From: Bostrychus sinensis
Lineage: Eukaryota; Chordata; Actinopteri; Gobiiformes; Eleotridae
DNA length: 64,000 nt
Assembly: GCA_020698575.1 (NCBI GenBank)
Contig: CM036251.1
Coordinates: forward strand, 1,736,288-1,800,287
Direction of reading: 5' to 3'
Shown here one piece after another: positions 31,801 through 42,900 of this stretch; positions within the stretch are counted from its first letter, which is position 1, and each line of letters starts with the position of its first letter. Made by a program: the position numbers and the translations under genes. Below the pieces are notes generated by a model. That model made no database searches. It worked only from the letters and a program-made list of their open reading frames with translations, and was not told the origin of the DNA.

Positions 31801-34800
31801 TTGTGCGTCTCTGAGTGTGTTTGTGTCTCTGAGTGTGTTTGTGCGTCTCTGAGTGTGTTTGTGCGTCTCTGAGTGTGTTTGTGTCTCTGAGTGTGTTTGT
31901 GCGTCTCTGAGTGTGTTTGTGCGTCTCTGAGTGTGTTTGTGCGTCTCTGAGTGTGTTTGTGTCTCTGAGTGTGTTTGTGCGTCTCTGAGTGTGTTTGTGC
32001 GTCTCTGAGTGTGTTTGTGTCTCTGAGTGTGTTTGTGCGTCTCTGAGTGTGTTTGTGCGTCTCTGAGTGTGTTTGTGCGTCTCTGAGTGTGTTTGTGCGT
32101 CTCTGAGTGTGTTTGTGCGTCTCTGAGTGTGTTTGTGCGTCTCTGAGTGTGTTTGTGCGTCTCTGAGTGTGTTTGTGCGTCTCTGAGTGTGTTTGTGCGT
32201 CTCTGAGTGTGTTTGTGCGTCTCTGAGTGTGTTTGTGTGCGTCTCTGAGTGTGTTTGTGTGCATCTCTGAGTGTGTTTGTGTGCATCTCTGAGTGTGTTT
32301 GTGTCTCTGAGTGTGTTTGTGCGTCTCTGAGTGTGTTTGTGTGCATCTCTGAGTGTGTTTGTGTCTCTGAGTGTGTTTGTGCGTCTCTGAGTGTGTTTGT
32401 GTGCGTCTCTGAGTGTGTTTGTGTGCGTCTCTGAGTGTGTTTGTGTCTGAGTGTGTTTGTGCGTCTCTGAGTGTGTTTGTGCGTCTCTGAGTGTGTTTGT
32501 GTGCGTCTCTGAGTGTGTTTGTGTGTCTCTGAGTGTGTTTGTGTCTCTGAGTGTGTTTGTGTGTCTCTGAGTGTGTTTGTGTCTCTGAGCGTGTTTGTGC
32601 GTCTCTGAGTGTGTTTGTGTGTGTCTCTGAGTGTGTTTGTGTCTCTGAGTGTGTTTGTGTCTCTGAGTGTGTTTGTGCGTCTCTGAGTGTGTTTGTGCGT
32701 CTCTGAGTGTGTTTGTGCGTCTCTGAGTGTGTTTGTGTCTCTGAGTGTGTTTGTGTGTCTCTGAGTGTGTTTGTGTCTCTGAGTGTGTTTGTGTCTCTGA
32801 GTGTGTTTGTGCGTCTCTGAGTGTGTTTGTGTCTCTGAGTGTGTTTGTGCGTCTCTGAGTGTGTTTGTGTCTCTGAGTGTGTTTGTGTCTCTGAGTGTGT
32901 TTGTGCGTCTCTGAGTGTGTTTGTGTGCGTCTCTGAGTGTGTTTGTGTCTCTGAGTGTGTTTGTGTCTCTGAGTGTGTTTGTGCGTCTCTGAGTGTGTTT
33001 GTGCGTCTCTGAGTGTGTTTGTGTGTCTCTGAGTGTGTTTGTGTGTCTCTGAGTGTGTTTGTGTGTCTCTGAGTGTGTTTGTGTCTCTGAGTGTGTTTGT
33101 GTGTCTCTGAGTGTGTTTGTGTCTCTGAGTGTGTTTGTGTGCGTCTCTGAGTGTGTTTGTGTGCGTCTCTGAGTGTGTTTGTGTGCGTCTCTGAGTGTGT
33201 TTGTGTGCGTCTCTGAGTGTGTTTGTGTGTCTGAGTGTGTTTGTGTCTCTGAGTGTGTTTGTGTGCGTCTCTGAGTGTGTTTGTGTGCGTCTCTGAGTGT
33301 GTTTGTGTCTCTGAGTGTGTTTGTGTGCGTCTCTGAGTGTGTTTGTGTGCGTCTCTGAGTGTGTTTGTGTGCGTCTCTGAGTGTGTTTGTGTCTCTGAGT
33401 GTGTTTGTGTGTGTCTCTGAGTGTGTTTGTGCGTCTCTGAGTGTGTTTGTGCGTCTCTGAGTGTGTTTGTGTCTCTGAGTGTGTTTGTGTGTCTCTGAGT
33501 GTGTTTGTGTCTCTGAGTGTGTTTGTGCGTCTCTGAGTGTGTTTGTGCGTCTCTGAGTGTGTTTGTGTCTCTGAGTGTGTTTGTGTCTCTGAGTGTGTTT
33601 GTGTGTCTCTGAGTGTGTTTGTGCGTCTCTGAGTGTGTTTGTGTCTCTGAGTGTGTTTGTGTCTCTGAGTGTGTTTGTGCGTCTCTGAGTGTGTTTGTGC
33701 GTCTCTGAGTGTGTTTGTGTCTCTGAGTGTGTTTGTGTCTCTGAGTGTGTTTGTGCGTCTCTGAGTGTGTTTGTGCGTCTCTGAGTGTGTTTGTGTCTCT
33801 GAGTGTGTTTGTGCGTCTCTGAGTGTGTTTGTGCGTCTCTGAGTGTGTTTGTGTCTCTGAGTGTGTTTGTGTGTCTCTGAGTGTGTTTGTGTGTCTCTGA
33901 GTGTGTTTGTGTCTCTGAGTGTGTTTGTGCGTCTCTGAGTGTGTTTGTGCGTCTCTGAGTGTGTTTGTGCGTCTCTGAGTGTGTTTGTGCGTCTCTGAGT
34001 GTGTTTGTGTGCGTCTCTGAGTGTGTTTGTGTGTCTCTGAGTGTGTTTGTGTCTCTGAGTGTGTTTGTGCGTCTCTGAGTGTGTTTGTGTCTCTGAGTGT
34101 ATTTGTGTGTCTCTGAGTGTGTTTGTGTCTCTGAGTGTGTTTGTGCGTCTCTGAGTGTGTTTGTGTCTCTGAGTGTGTTTGTGCGTCTCTGAGTGTGTTT
34201 GTGTCTCTGAGTGTGTTTGTGTCTCTGAGTGTGTTTGTGCGTCTCTGAGTGTGTTTGTGTGCGTCTCTGAGTGTGTTTGTGTCTCTGAGTGTGTTTGTGC
34301 GTCTCTGAGTGTGTTTGTGCGTCTCTGAGTGTGTTTGTGTGTCTCTGAGTGTGTTTGTGCGTCTCTGAGTGTGTTTGTGTCTCTGAGTGTGTTTGTGTGT
34401 CTCTGAGTGTGTTTGTGTCTCTGAGTGTGTTTGTGCGTCTCTGAGCGTGTTTGTGCGTCTCTGAGTGTGTTTGTGTCTCTGAGTGTGTTTGTGCGTCTCT
34501 GAGTGTGTTTGTGCGTCTCTGAGTGTGTTTGTGTCTCTGAGTGTGTTTGTGCGTCTCTGAGTGTGTTTGTGCGTCTCTGAGTGTGTTTGTGTCTCTGAGT
34601 GTGTTTGTGCGTCTCTGAGTGTGTTTGTGCGTCTCTGAGTGTGTTTGTGTGCGTCTCTGAGTGTGTTTGTGCGTCTCTGAGTGTGTTTGTGCGTCTCTGA
34701 GTGTGTTTGTGTCTCTGAGTGTGTTTGTGTGTCTCTGAGTGTGTTTGTGCGTCTCTGAGTGTGTTTGTGCGTCTCTGAGTGTGTTTGTGCGTCTCTGAGT

Positions 34801-37800
34801 GTGTTTGTGTGTCTCTGAGTGTGTTTGTGTCTCTGAGTGTGTTTGTGCGTCTCTGAGTGTGTTTGTGGTCTCTGAGTGTGTTTGTGTGTCTCTGAGTGTG
34901 TTTGTGCGTCTCTGAGTGTGTTTGTGCGTCTCTGAGTGTGTTTGTGTCTCTGAGTGTGTTTGTGCGTCTCTGAGTGTGTTTGTGTCTCTGAGTGTGTTTG
35001 TGTCTCTGAGTGTGTTTGTGCGTCTCTGAGTGTGTTTGTGTGCGTCTCTGAGTGTGTTTGTGTCTCTGAGTGTGTTTGTGCGTCTCTGAGTGTGTTTGTG
35101 CGTCTCTGAGTGTGTTTGTGTGTCTCTGAGTGTGTTTGTGCGTCTCTGAGTGTGTTTGTGTCTCTGAGTGTGTTTGTGTGTCTCTGAGTGTGTTTGTGTC
35201 TCTGAGTGTGTTTGTGCGTCTCTGAGTGTGTTTGTGCGTCTCTGAGTGTGTTTGTGTCTCTGAGTGTGTTTGTGCGTCTCTGAGTGTGTTTGTGCGTCTC
35301 TGAGTGTGTTTGTGTCTCTGAGTGTGTTTGTGCGTCTCTGAGTGTGTTTGTGCGTCTCTGAGTGTGTTTGTGTCTCTGAGTGTGTTTGTGTGTCTCTGAG
35401 TGTGTTTGTGCGTCTCTGAGTGTGTTTGTGTGCGTCTCTGAGTGTGTTTGTGCGTCTCTGAGTGTGTTTGTGCGTCTCTGAGTGTGTTTGTGTCTCTGAG
35501 TGTGTTTGTGTGTCTCTGAGTGTGTTTGTGCGTCTCTGAGTGTGTTTGTGCGTCTCTGAGTGTGTTTGTGCGTCTCTGAGTGTGTTTGTGCGTCTCTGAG
35601 TGTGTTTGTGTGCGTCTCTGAGTGTGTTTGTGTCTCTGAGTGTGTTTGTGCGTCTCTGAGTGTGTTTGTGCGTCTCTGAGTGTGTTTGTGTGCGTCTGAG
35701 TGTGTTTGTGTGTCTCTGAGTGTGTTTGTGTCTCTGAGTGTGTTTGTGTCTCTGAGTGTGTTTGTGTGTCTCTGAGTGTGTTTGTGTCTCTGAGTGTGTT
35801 TGTGCGTCTCTGAGTGTGTTTGTGTGTCTCTGAGTGTGTTTGTGTCTCTGAGTGTGTTTGTGCGTCTCTGAGTGTGTTTGTGCGTCTCTGAGTGTGTTTG
35901 TGGTCTCTGAGTGTGTTTGTGCGTCTCTGAGTGTGTTTGTGCGTCTCTGAGTGTGTTTGTGTGCGTCTCTGAGTGTGTTTGTGCGTCTCTGAGTGTGTTT
36001 GTGTCTCTGAGTGTGTTTGTGCGTCTCTGAGTGTGTTTGTGCGTCTCTGAGTGTGTTTGTGCGTCTCTGAGTGTGTTTGTGCGTCTCTGAGTGTGTTTGT
36101 GTGCGTCTCTGAGTGTGTTTGTGTGTCTCTGAGTGTGTTTGTGTGCGTCTCTGAGTGTGTTTGTGTCTCTGAGTGTGTTTGTGTCTCTGAGTGTGTTTGT
36201 GTGTCTCTGAGTGTGTTTGTGTGTCTCTGAGTGTGTTTGTGCGTCTCTGAGTGTGTTTGTGCGTCTCTGAGTGTGTTTGTGCGTCTCTGAGTGTGTTTGT
36301 GCGTCTCTGAGTGTGTTTGTGCGTCTCTGAGTGTGTTTGTGCGTCTCTGAGTGTGTTTGTGCGTCTCTGAGTGTGTTTGTGTGCGTCTCTGAGTGTGTTT
36401 GTGCGTCTCTGAGTGTGTTTGTGCGTCTCTGAGTGTGTTTGTGTCTCTGAGTGTGTTTGTGCGTCTCTGAGTGTGTTTGTGTCTCTGAGTGTGTTTGTGC
36501 GTCTCTGAGTGTGTTTGTGCGTCTCTGAGTGTGTTTGTGCGTCTCTGAGTGTGTTTGTGCGTCTCTGAGTGTGTTTGTGTGCGTCTCTGAGTGTGTTTGT
36601 GTGCGTCTCTGAGTGTGTTTGTGCGTCTCTGAGTGTGTTTGTGTGCGTCTCTGAGTGTGTTTGTGTCTCTGAGTGTGTTTGTGCGTCTCTGAGTGTGTTT
36701 GTGCGTCTCTGAGTGTGTTTGTGCGTCTCTGAGTGTGTTTGTGCGTCTCTGAGTGTGTTTGTGCGTCTCTGAGTGTGTTTGTGCGTCTCTGAGTGTGTTT
36801 GTGCGTCTCTGAGTGTGTTTGTGTCTCTGAGTGTGTTTGTGTGTCTCTGAGTGTGTTTGTGTCTCTGAGTGTGTTTGTGTCTCTGAGTGTGTTTGTGCGT
36901 CTCTGAGTGTGTTTGTGTCTCTGAGTGTGTTTGTGTGTCTCTGAGTGTGTTTGTGTGTCTCTGAGTGTGTTTGTGCGTCTCTGAGTGTGTTTGTGTGCGT
37001 CTCTGAGTGTGTTTGTGTGTCTCTGAGTGTGTTTGTGTCTCTGAGTGTGTTTGTGTGCGTCTCTGAGTGTGTTTGTGTCTCTGAGTGTGTTTGTGCGTCT
37101 CTGAGTGTGTTTGTGCGTCTCTGAGTGTGTTTGTGTGTCTCTGAGTGTGTTTGTGCGTCTCTGAGTGTGTTTGTGCGTCTCTGAGTGTGTTTGTGCGTCT
37201 CTGAGTGTGTTTGTGTCTCTGAGTGTGTTTGTGTGCGTCTCTGAGTGTGTTTGTGTGTCTCTGAGTGTGTTTGTGTCTCTGAGTGTGTTTGTGCGTCTCT
37301 GAGTGTGTTTGTGCGTCTCTGAGTGTGTTTGTGCGTCTCTGAGTGTGTTTGTGTCTCTGAGTGTGTTTGTGTGCGTCTCTGAGTGTGTTTGTGTGCGTCT
37401 CTGAGTGTGTTTGTGTGCGTCTCTGAGTGTGTTTGTGCGTCTCTGAGTGTGTTTGTGTCTCTGAGTGTGTTTGTGCGTCTCTGAGTGTGTTTGTGCGTCT
37501 CTGAGTGTGTTTGTGCGTCTCTGAGTGTGTTTGTGTGTCTCTGAGTGTGTTTGTGTGTCTCTGAGTGTGTTTGTGTGCGTCTGAGTGTGTTTGTGTGTCT
37601 CTGAGTGTGTTTGTGTCTCTGAGTGTGTTTGTGTGTCTCTGAGTGTGTTTGTGCGTCTCTGAGTGTGTTTGTGCATCTCTGAGTGTGTTTGTGCGTCTCT
37701 GAGTGTGTTTGTGCGTCTCTGAGTGTGTTTGTGCGTCTCTGAGTGTGTTTGTGTGCGTCTCTGAGTGTGTTTGTGTCTCTGAGTGTGTTTGTGCGTCTCT

Positions 37801-39924
37801 GAGTGTGTTTGTGCGTCTCTGAGTGTGTTTGTGTGCCTCTGAGTGTGTTTGTGTGTCTCTGAGTGTGTTTGTGTCTCTGAGTGTGTTTGTGTCTCTGAGT
37901 GTGTTTGTGTCTCTGAGTGTGTTTGTGTGTCTCTGAGTGTGTTTGTGCGTCTCTGAGTGTGTTTGTGTGCGTCTCTGAGTGTGTTTGTGTGCGTCTCTGA
38001 GTGTGTTTGTGTGTCTCTGAGTGTGTTTGTGCGTCTCTGAGTGTGTTTGTGTGCGTCTCTGAGTGTGTTTGTGTGTCTCTGAGTGTGTTTGTGTGTCTCT
38101 GAGTGTGTTTGTGCGTCTCTGAGTGTGTTTGTGTGCGTCTCTGAGTGTGTTTGTGCGTCTCTGAGTGTGTTTGTGCGTCTCTGAGTGTGTTTGTGTGCGT
38201 CTCTGAGTGTGTTTGTGTCTCTGAGTGTGTTTGTGTCTCTGAGTGTGTTTGTGTCTCTGAGTGTGTTTGTGTGCGTCTCTGAGTGTGTTTGTGTGCGTCT
38301 CTGAGTGTGTTTGTGTGTCTCTGAGTGTGTTTGTGCGTCTCTGAGTGTGTTTGTGCGTCTCCGAGTGTGTTTGTGCGTCTCCGAGTGTGTTTGTGTGTCT
38401 CTGTGTGTGTTTGTGCGTCTCTGAGTGTGTTTGTGCGTCTCTGAGTGTGTTTGTGCGTCTCTGAGTGTGTTTGTGCGTCTCCGAGTGTGTTTGTGCGTCT
38501 CCGAGTGTGTTTGTGTGTCTCTGAGTGTGTTTGTGCGTCTCTGAGTGTGTTTGTGCGTCTCCGAGTGTGTTTGTGCGTCTCCGAGTGTGTTTGTGTGTCT
38601 CTGAGTGTGTTTGTGCGTCTCTGAGTGTGTTTGTGCGTCTCTGAGTGTGTTTGTGCGTCTCTGAGTGTGTTTGTGTCTCTGAGTGTGTTTGTGTGCGTCT
38701 CTGAGTGTGTTTGTGTGTCTCTGAGTGTGTTTGTGCGTCTCTGAGTGTGTTTGTGCGTCTCTGAGTGTGTTTGTGCGTCTCTGAGTGTGTTTGTGCGTCT
38801 CTGAGTGTGTTTGTGTCTCTGAGTGTGTTTGTGTGCGTCTCTGAGTGTGTTTGTGTGCGTCTCTGAGTGTGTTTGTGTGCGTCTCTGAGTGTGTTTGTGC
38901 GTCTCTGAGTGTGTTTGTGTCTCTGAGTGTGTTTGTGCGTCTCTGAGTGTGTTTGTGCGTCTCTGAGTGTGTTTGTGCGTCTCTGAGTGTGTTTGTGTGT
39001 CTCTGAGTGTGTTTGTGTGTCTCTGAGTGTGTTTGTGTGCGTCTGAGTGTGTTTGTGTGTCTCTGAGTGTGTTTGTGTCTCTGAGTGTGTTTGTGTGTCT
39101 CTGAGTGTGTTTGTGCGTCTCTGAGTGTGTTTGTGCATCTCTGAGTGTGTTTGTGCGTCTCTGAGTGTGTTTGTGCGTCTCTGAGTGTGTTTGTGCGTCT
39201 CTGAGTGTGTTTGTGTGCGTCTCTGAGTGTGTTTGTGTCTCTGAGTGTGTTTGTGCGTCTCTGAGTGTGTTTGTGCGTCTCTGAGTGTGTTTGTGTGCCT
39301 CTGAGTGTGTTTGTGTGCCTCTGAGTGTGTTTGTGTCTCTGAGTGTGTTTGTGTCTCTGAGTGTGTTTGTGTGTCTCTGAGTGTGTTTGTGCGTCTCTGA
39401 GTGTGTTTGTGTGCGTCTCTGAGTGTGTTTGTGTGCGTCTCTGAGTGTGTTTGTGCGTCTCTGAGTGTGTTTGTGCGTCTCTGAGTGTGTTTGTGTGCGT
39501 CTCTGAGTGTGTTTGTGCGTCTCTGAGTGTGTTTGTGCGTCTCTGAGTGTGTTTGTGTGCGTCTCTGAGTGTGTTTGTGTCTCTGAGTGTGTTTGTGTCT
39601 CTGAGTGTGTTTGTGTCTCTGAGTGTGTTTGTGTGCGTCTCTGAGTGTGTTTGTGTGCGTCTCTGAGTGTGTTTGTGTGTCTCTGAGTGTGTTTGTGCGT
39701 CTCTGAGTGTGTTTGTGCGTCTCCGAGTGTGTTTGTGCGTCTCCGAGTGTGTTTGTGTGTCTCTGTGTGTGTTTGTGCGTCTCTGACTGTGTTGTGTGTG
39801 TCCAGAGTAAACAGGAGGGGGCGGGCCTGCAGTGTGACGAGGTCCGAGTTCAGGTGGACCAGAGTCTGACCAGAGAACAGCTCCTGGACTCCTTCATCCA
39901 GGCTGGTGAGAGAGACACACACAC

Positions 39925-39977
<53 letters not shown>

Positions 39978-42900
39978 AAGTATTGGCACGTCTTGGAAAT
40001 ACTAGGATTTCTGCATGATTTGGTCAAAATGTGATCTGATCTTCATCTGAGTCACAACAAACAAACACAGTCTGCTTAAAGCATTTATGTAAACATTAAC
40101 AGTGCAGGGTAGAAACAGTAGGTGAACCCCAGGCTCGTGACCTCTGGAGTCAGGGGTCAGCCAACCTGGGGTCAGTGTGAGAAGATTGGGGGCGTGGCTT
40201 AAAGTGGCCTCTGACCAATAAAAACGCCCCCCAGTTCTGAAGAAGCATTGCTTGATGTGAACCATGCCTCGCACAAAAGAGCTCTCAGAGACCTGCAGTA
40301 AGAATTGTTGACTGCATAAAACTGGAAAGGGTTACAAAAGTTTCTCTAAGAGCATTGATGTTCATGAGTCCACGTACGAGCCATGGTCTATAAATGGAGA
40401 AGGTTCAGCTGCTGCTCTCCTTACGAGTGGCGTCCTGTAAAGATGACTGCAGCACAGAGTTCTCAGTGAGGTGAAGAAGAATCCTAGAGTGTCGTACAGT
40501 GTTCTCTGGCACAAGCTACATCTTTGTTAACAAATCTACAATGGGTCAAACACTGAACAAGAATGGACTTCAAGGGAGGACGCCACAGAGGAAACCACTG
40601 CTGTCCAAAAAAATATTGCTGCACGTTTAAAGTTTGCAAAGGAGAACCTGGATGTTCCACAGCTGCAGGCAAAATATTGTGTGGACATGAAACCAAAGCT
40701 GAGTTGTTTGGAGGAACACACAACGCTCTGTGTGGAGAAAAAAAGGCACAGCACCAACATCCAAACCTCATCCCCACTGTGAAGTATGGTGGCGGGGCAT
40801 CAGGGTTTGGGGCTGCTTTGCTGCCTCAGGGCCTGGACAACTTGTTATCATCAACAGTAAAATGAATTCCCAAGTTTATTCAACAATTTTGCAGGAAAAC
40901 GTAAGCCCACCTGTCCACCATCTGAAGCTCAGCAGAGGATGGGCAACAGGACACTGACCCAAAACATAGAAGCAAACCAACAACAGAATGACTTCAACAG
41001 AAGAAACTCCGCCTTCTGGAGTGGCCCAGAGTCCTGACCTCAGCCCGACTCAGATGCTGTGGCCTGACCTCAGAAGAGTGACTCACAGCAGACATCCCAA
41101 GAATATTACTGAACTTAAACAGTTTTGTAAAGAGGAATGGTCCAAAATTCCTCCTGAGCTGTGCAGCTCTGATCTTCACTACAGAAAATGTTTGGTTGAG
41201 GTTATTGCTGCCAAAGGAGGTCAGTTATTAAATCCAAAGGTTCATGTACTTTTTCTACCCTGTACTGTTAATGTTCAAATAAATGCTCAATAAAAACATG
41301 AACATTTTTTATTTTTTTGCAGCATTAGTTTAAGCAGACTGTGTTTGTGTGGTGGTGTGACTCAGATGAAGATCAGATCACATTTTGACCAAATCATGCA
41401 AAAATCCTAGTATTTCCAAGGGGTGCCAATACTTTTTCTGTCCACTGTAATACTACTGTATTTTCCGCGCTATAGGGCGCTCCGGATTATAAGGTGCACT
41501 GTCATTGAACGGTCTATTTTCAAACTTTTTTCACATATAAAGCGCTCCGGACTAAAAGGCGAAACAAAACAGTCAGATAAGTCAGTCAGTCAAACTTTAT
41601 TCCACGCGTTCACCATAACTCCCAAACTTGTTCAGTTGTAACGCGTGAAAAAAAAAACACAATCTGAGACACAATAACTCATAACTGTTCAGTTAACGTT
41701 AGAACAAAATACAACACAATACTCTCACTTTTTCACTTCTTTCCTCGTCTGCAAATCCCTCAAATTCTTCATCTTCAGTGTCTGAGTTAAACAGTTGGGC
41801 TGTCTCCGTCTTGGTGAATGTGTGTTCGCCTTCTGTCGCCCACTGCTCCCACGCAGCTCGCAGTTTAACTTTGAACGACACCAACATCTGACTACGGTGC
41901 CGTAATGTTGCAAGCGGAGCGGCTTTGTAGTTTACTAAAGTCGTACTAAGTTACTCAAATAAATTCATACATAAGGTGCTCTGGATTATAAGGCACACTG
42001 TTGTTTTTTGAGAAGATTGAAGGCTTTTAAGTGCGCCCTATAGTGCGGAAAATACTGTACTCATAACTTTTTACTTTTTTACTACATAATACTACTCATA
42101 TTTACTACATAATAATACTCATATTTACTACATAATACTGCTCATATTTGCTCTTAGGAACTAAAAAGAACCTCTGGACACAATCTGGAAGTGATTTAGC
42201 TTTAGCTTTGAACATTATTTGGATGATTTTATAATAAACCATTTTAAAAATGATGGATTAGTCTGATGGTAATACCCAGCCTTATTTATAATACGTATGG
42301 TTCATTTCTGCTCTAGCACGATCTCATCTGTTCTGGTTTTATAAGTTGATAGAAAATAGAAAGGTAATGCACACCAAAAAAATCTTGTCTGAGGAGCAGA
42401 TGCAGGCAAACATCGCACGCTCTGCCGTTCCAGTTGTCAGTGATTTTATTTGATTGTGTTTCAGCTCAGCAGCCTTCGTCAGATCAGTGCATGTTTTTTT
42501 TAGACCTCAGTGCATGTGAAGAGCCCGGCCCAGGGGCCTCTGATCCCAACCTGCGGGTTCACAGGAAAAAGCCACGCCCAGTACATTCTAAAAACAAATT
42601 CTTATAAATACAAGTTCAAAGTAAAACATCACCTTCAAAAGCATCATGCAACAACAATGAATTGACTTCAGATTAGGGCTGTCAACGTTAATGCGCTAAC
42701 GCATGCGATTAATACCAAAAAAATTAACACGTTAAAATTTATTAAAGCAAATTAATCACATGATCTGTTTTACCGTACACCAGCGCTTCTCAAAGCACTT
42801 TGGAGGGCGTGACGCCGTGTCGGGGGCGCGTGGCCGTCTTGGAAATGTGCGTACATCACAACATTGACTTGGTTTCACGGTGAACGACCTGCGCGTCCTG

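Noticed and set aside
30260..40027. Antisense open frames of 3255, 2946 and 2449 codons, which look like a giant repetitive protein
   Set aside because: They are produced by a minisatellite lacking stops on the minus strand in every frame. They have no start context, no domain and no splice structure, and overlap cttnbp2 exon c on the other strand.
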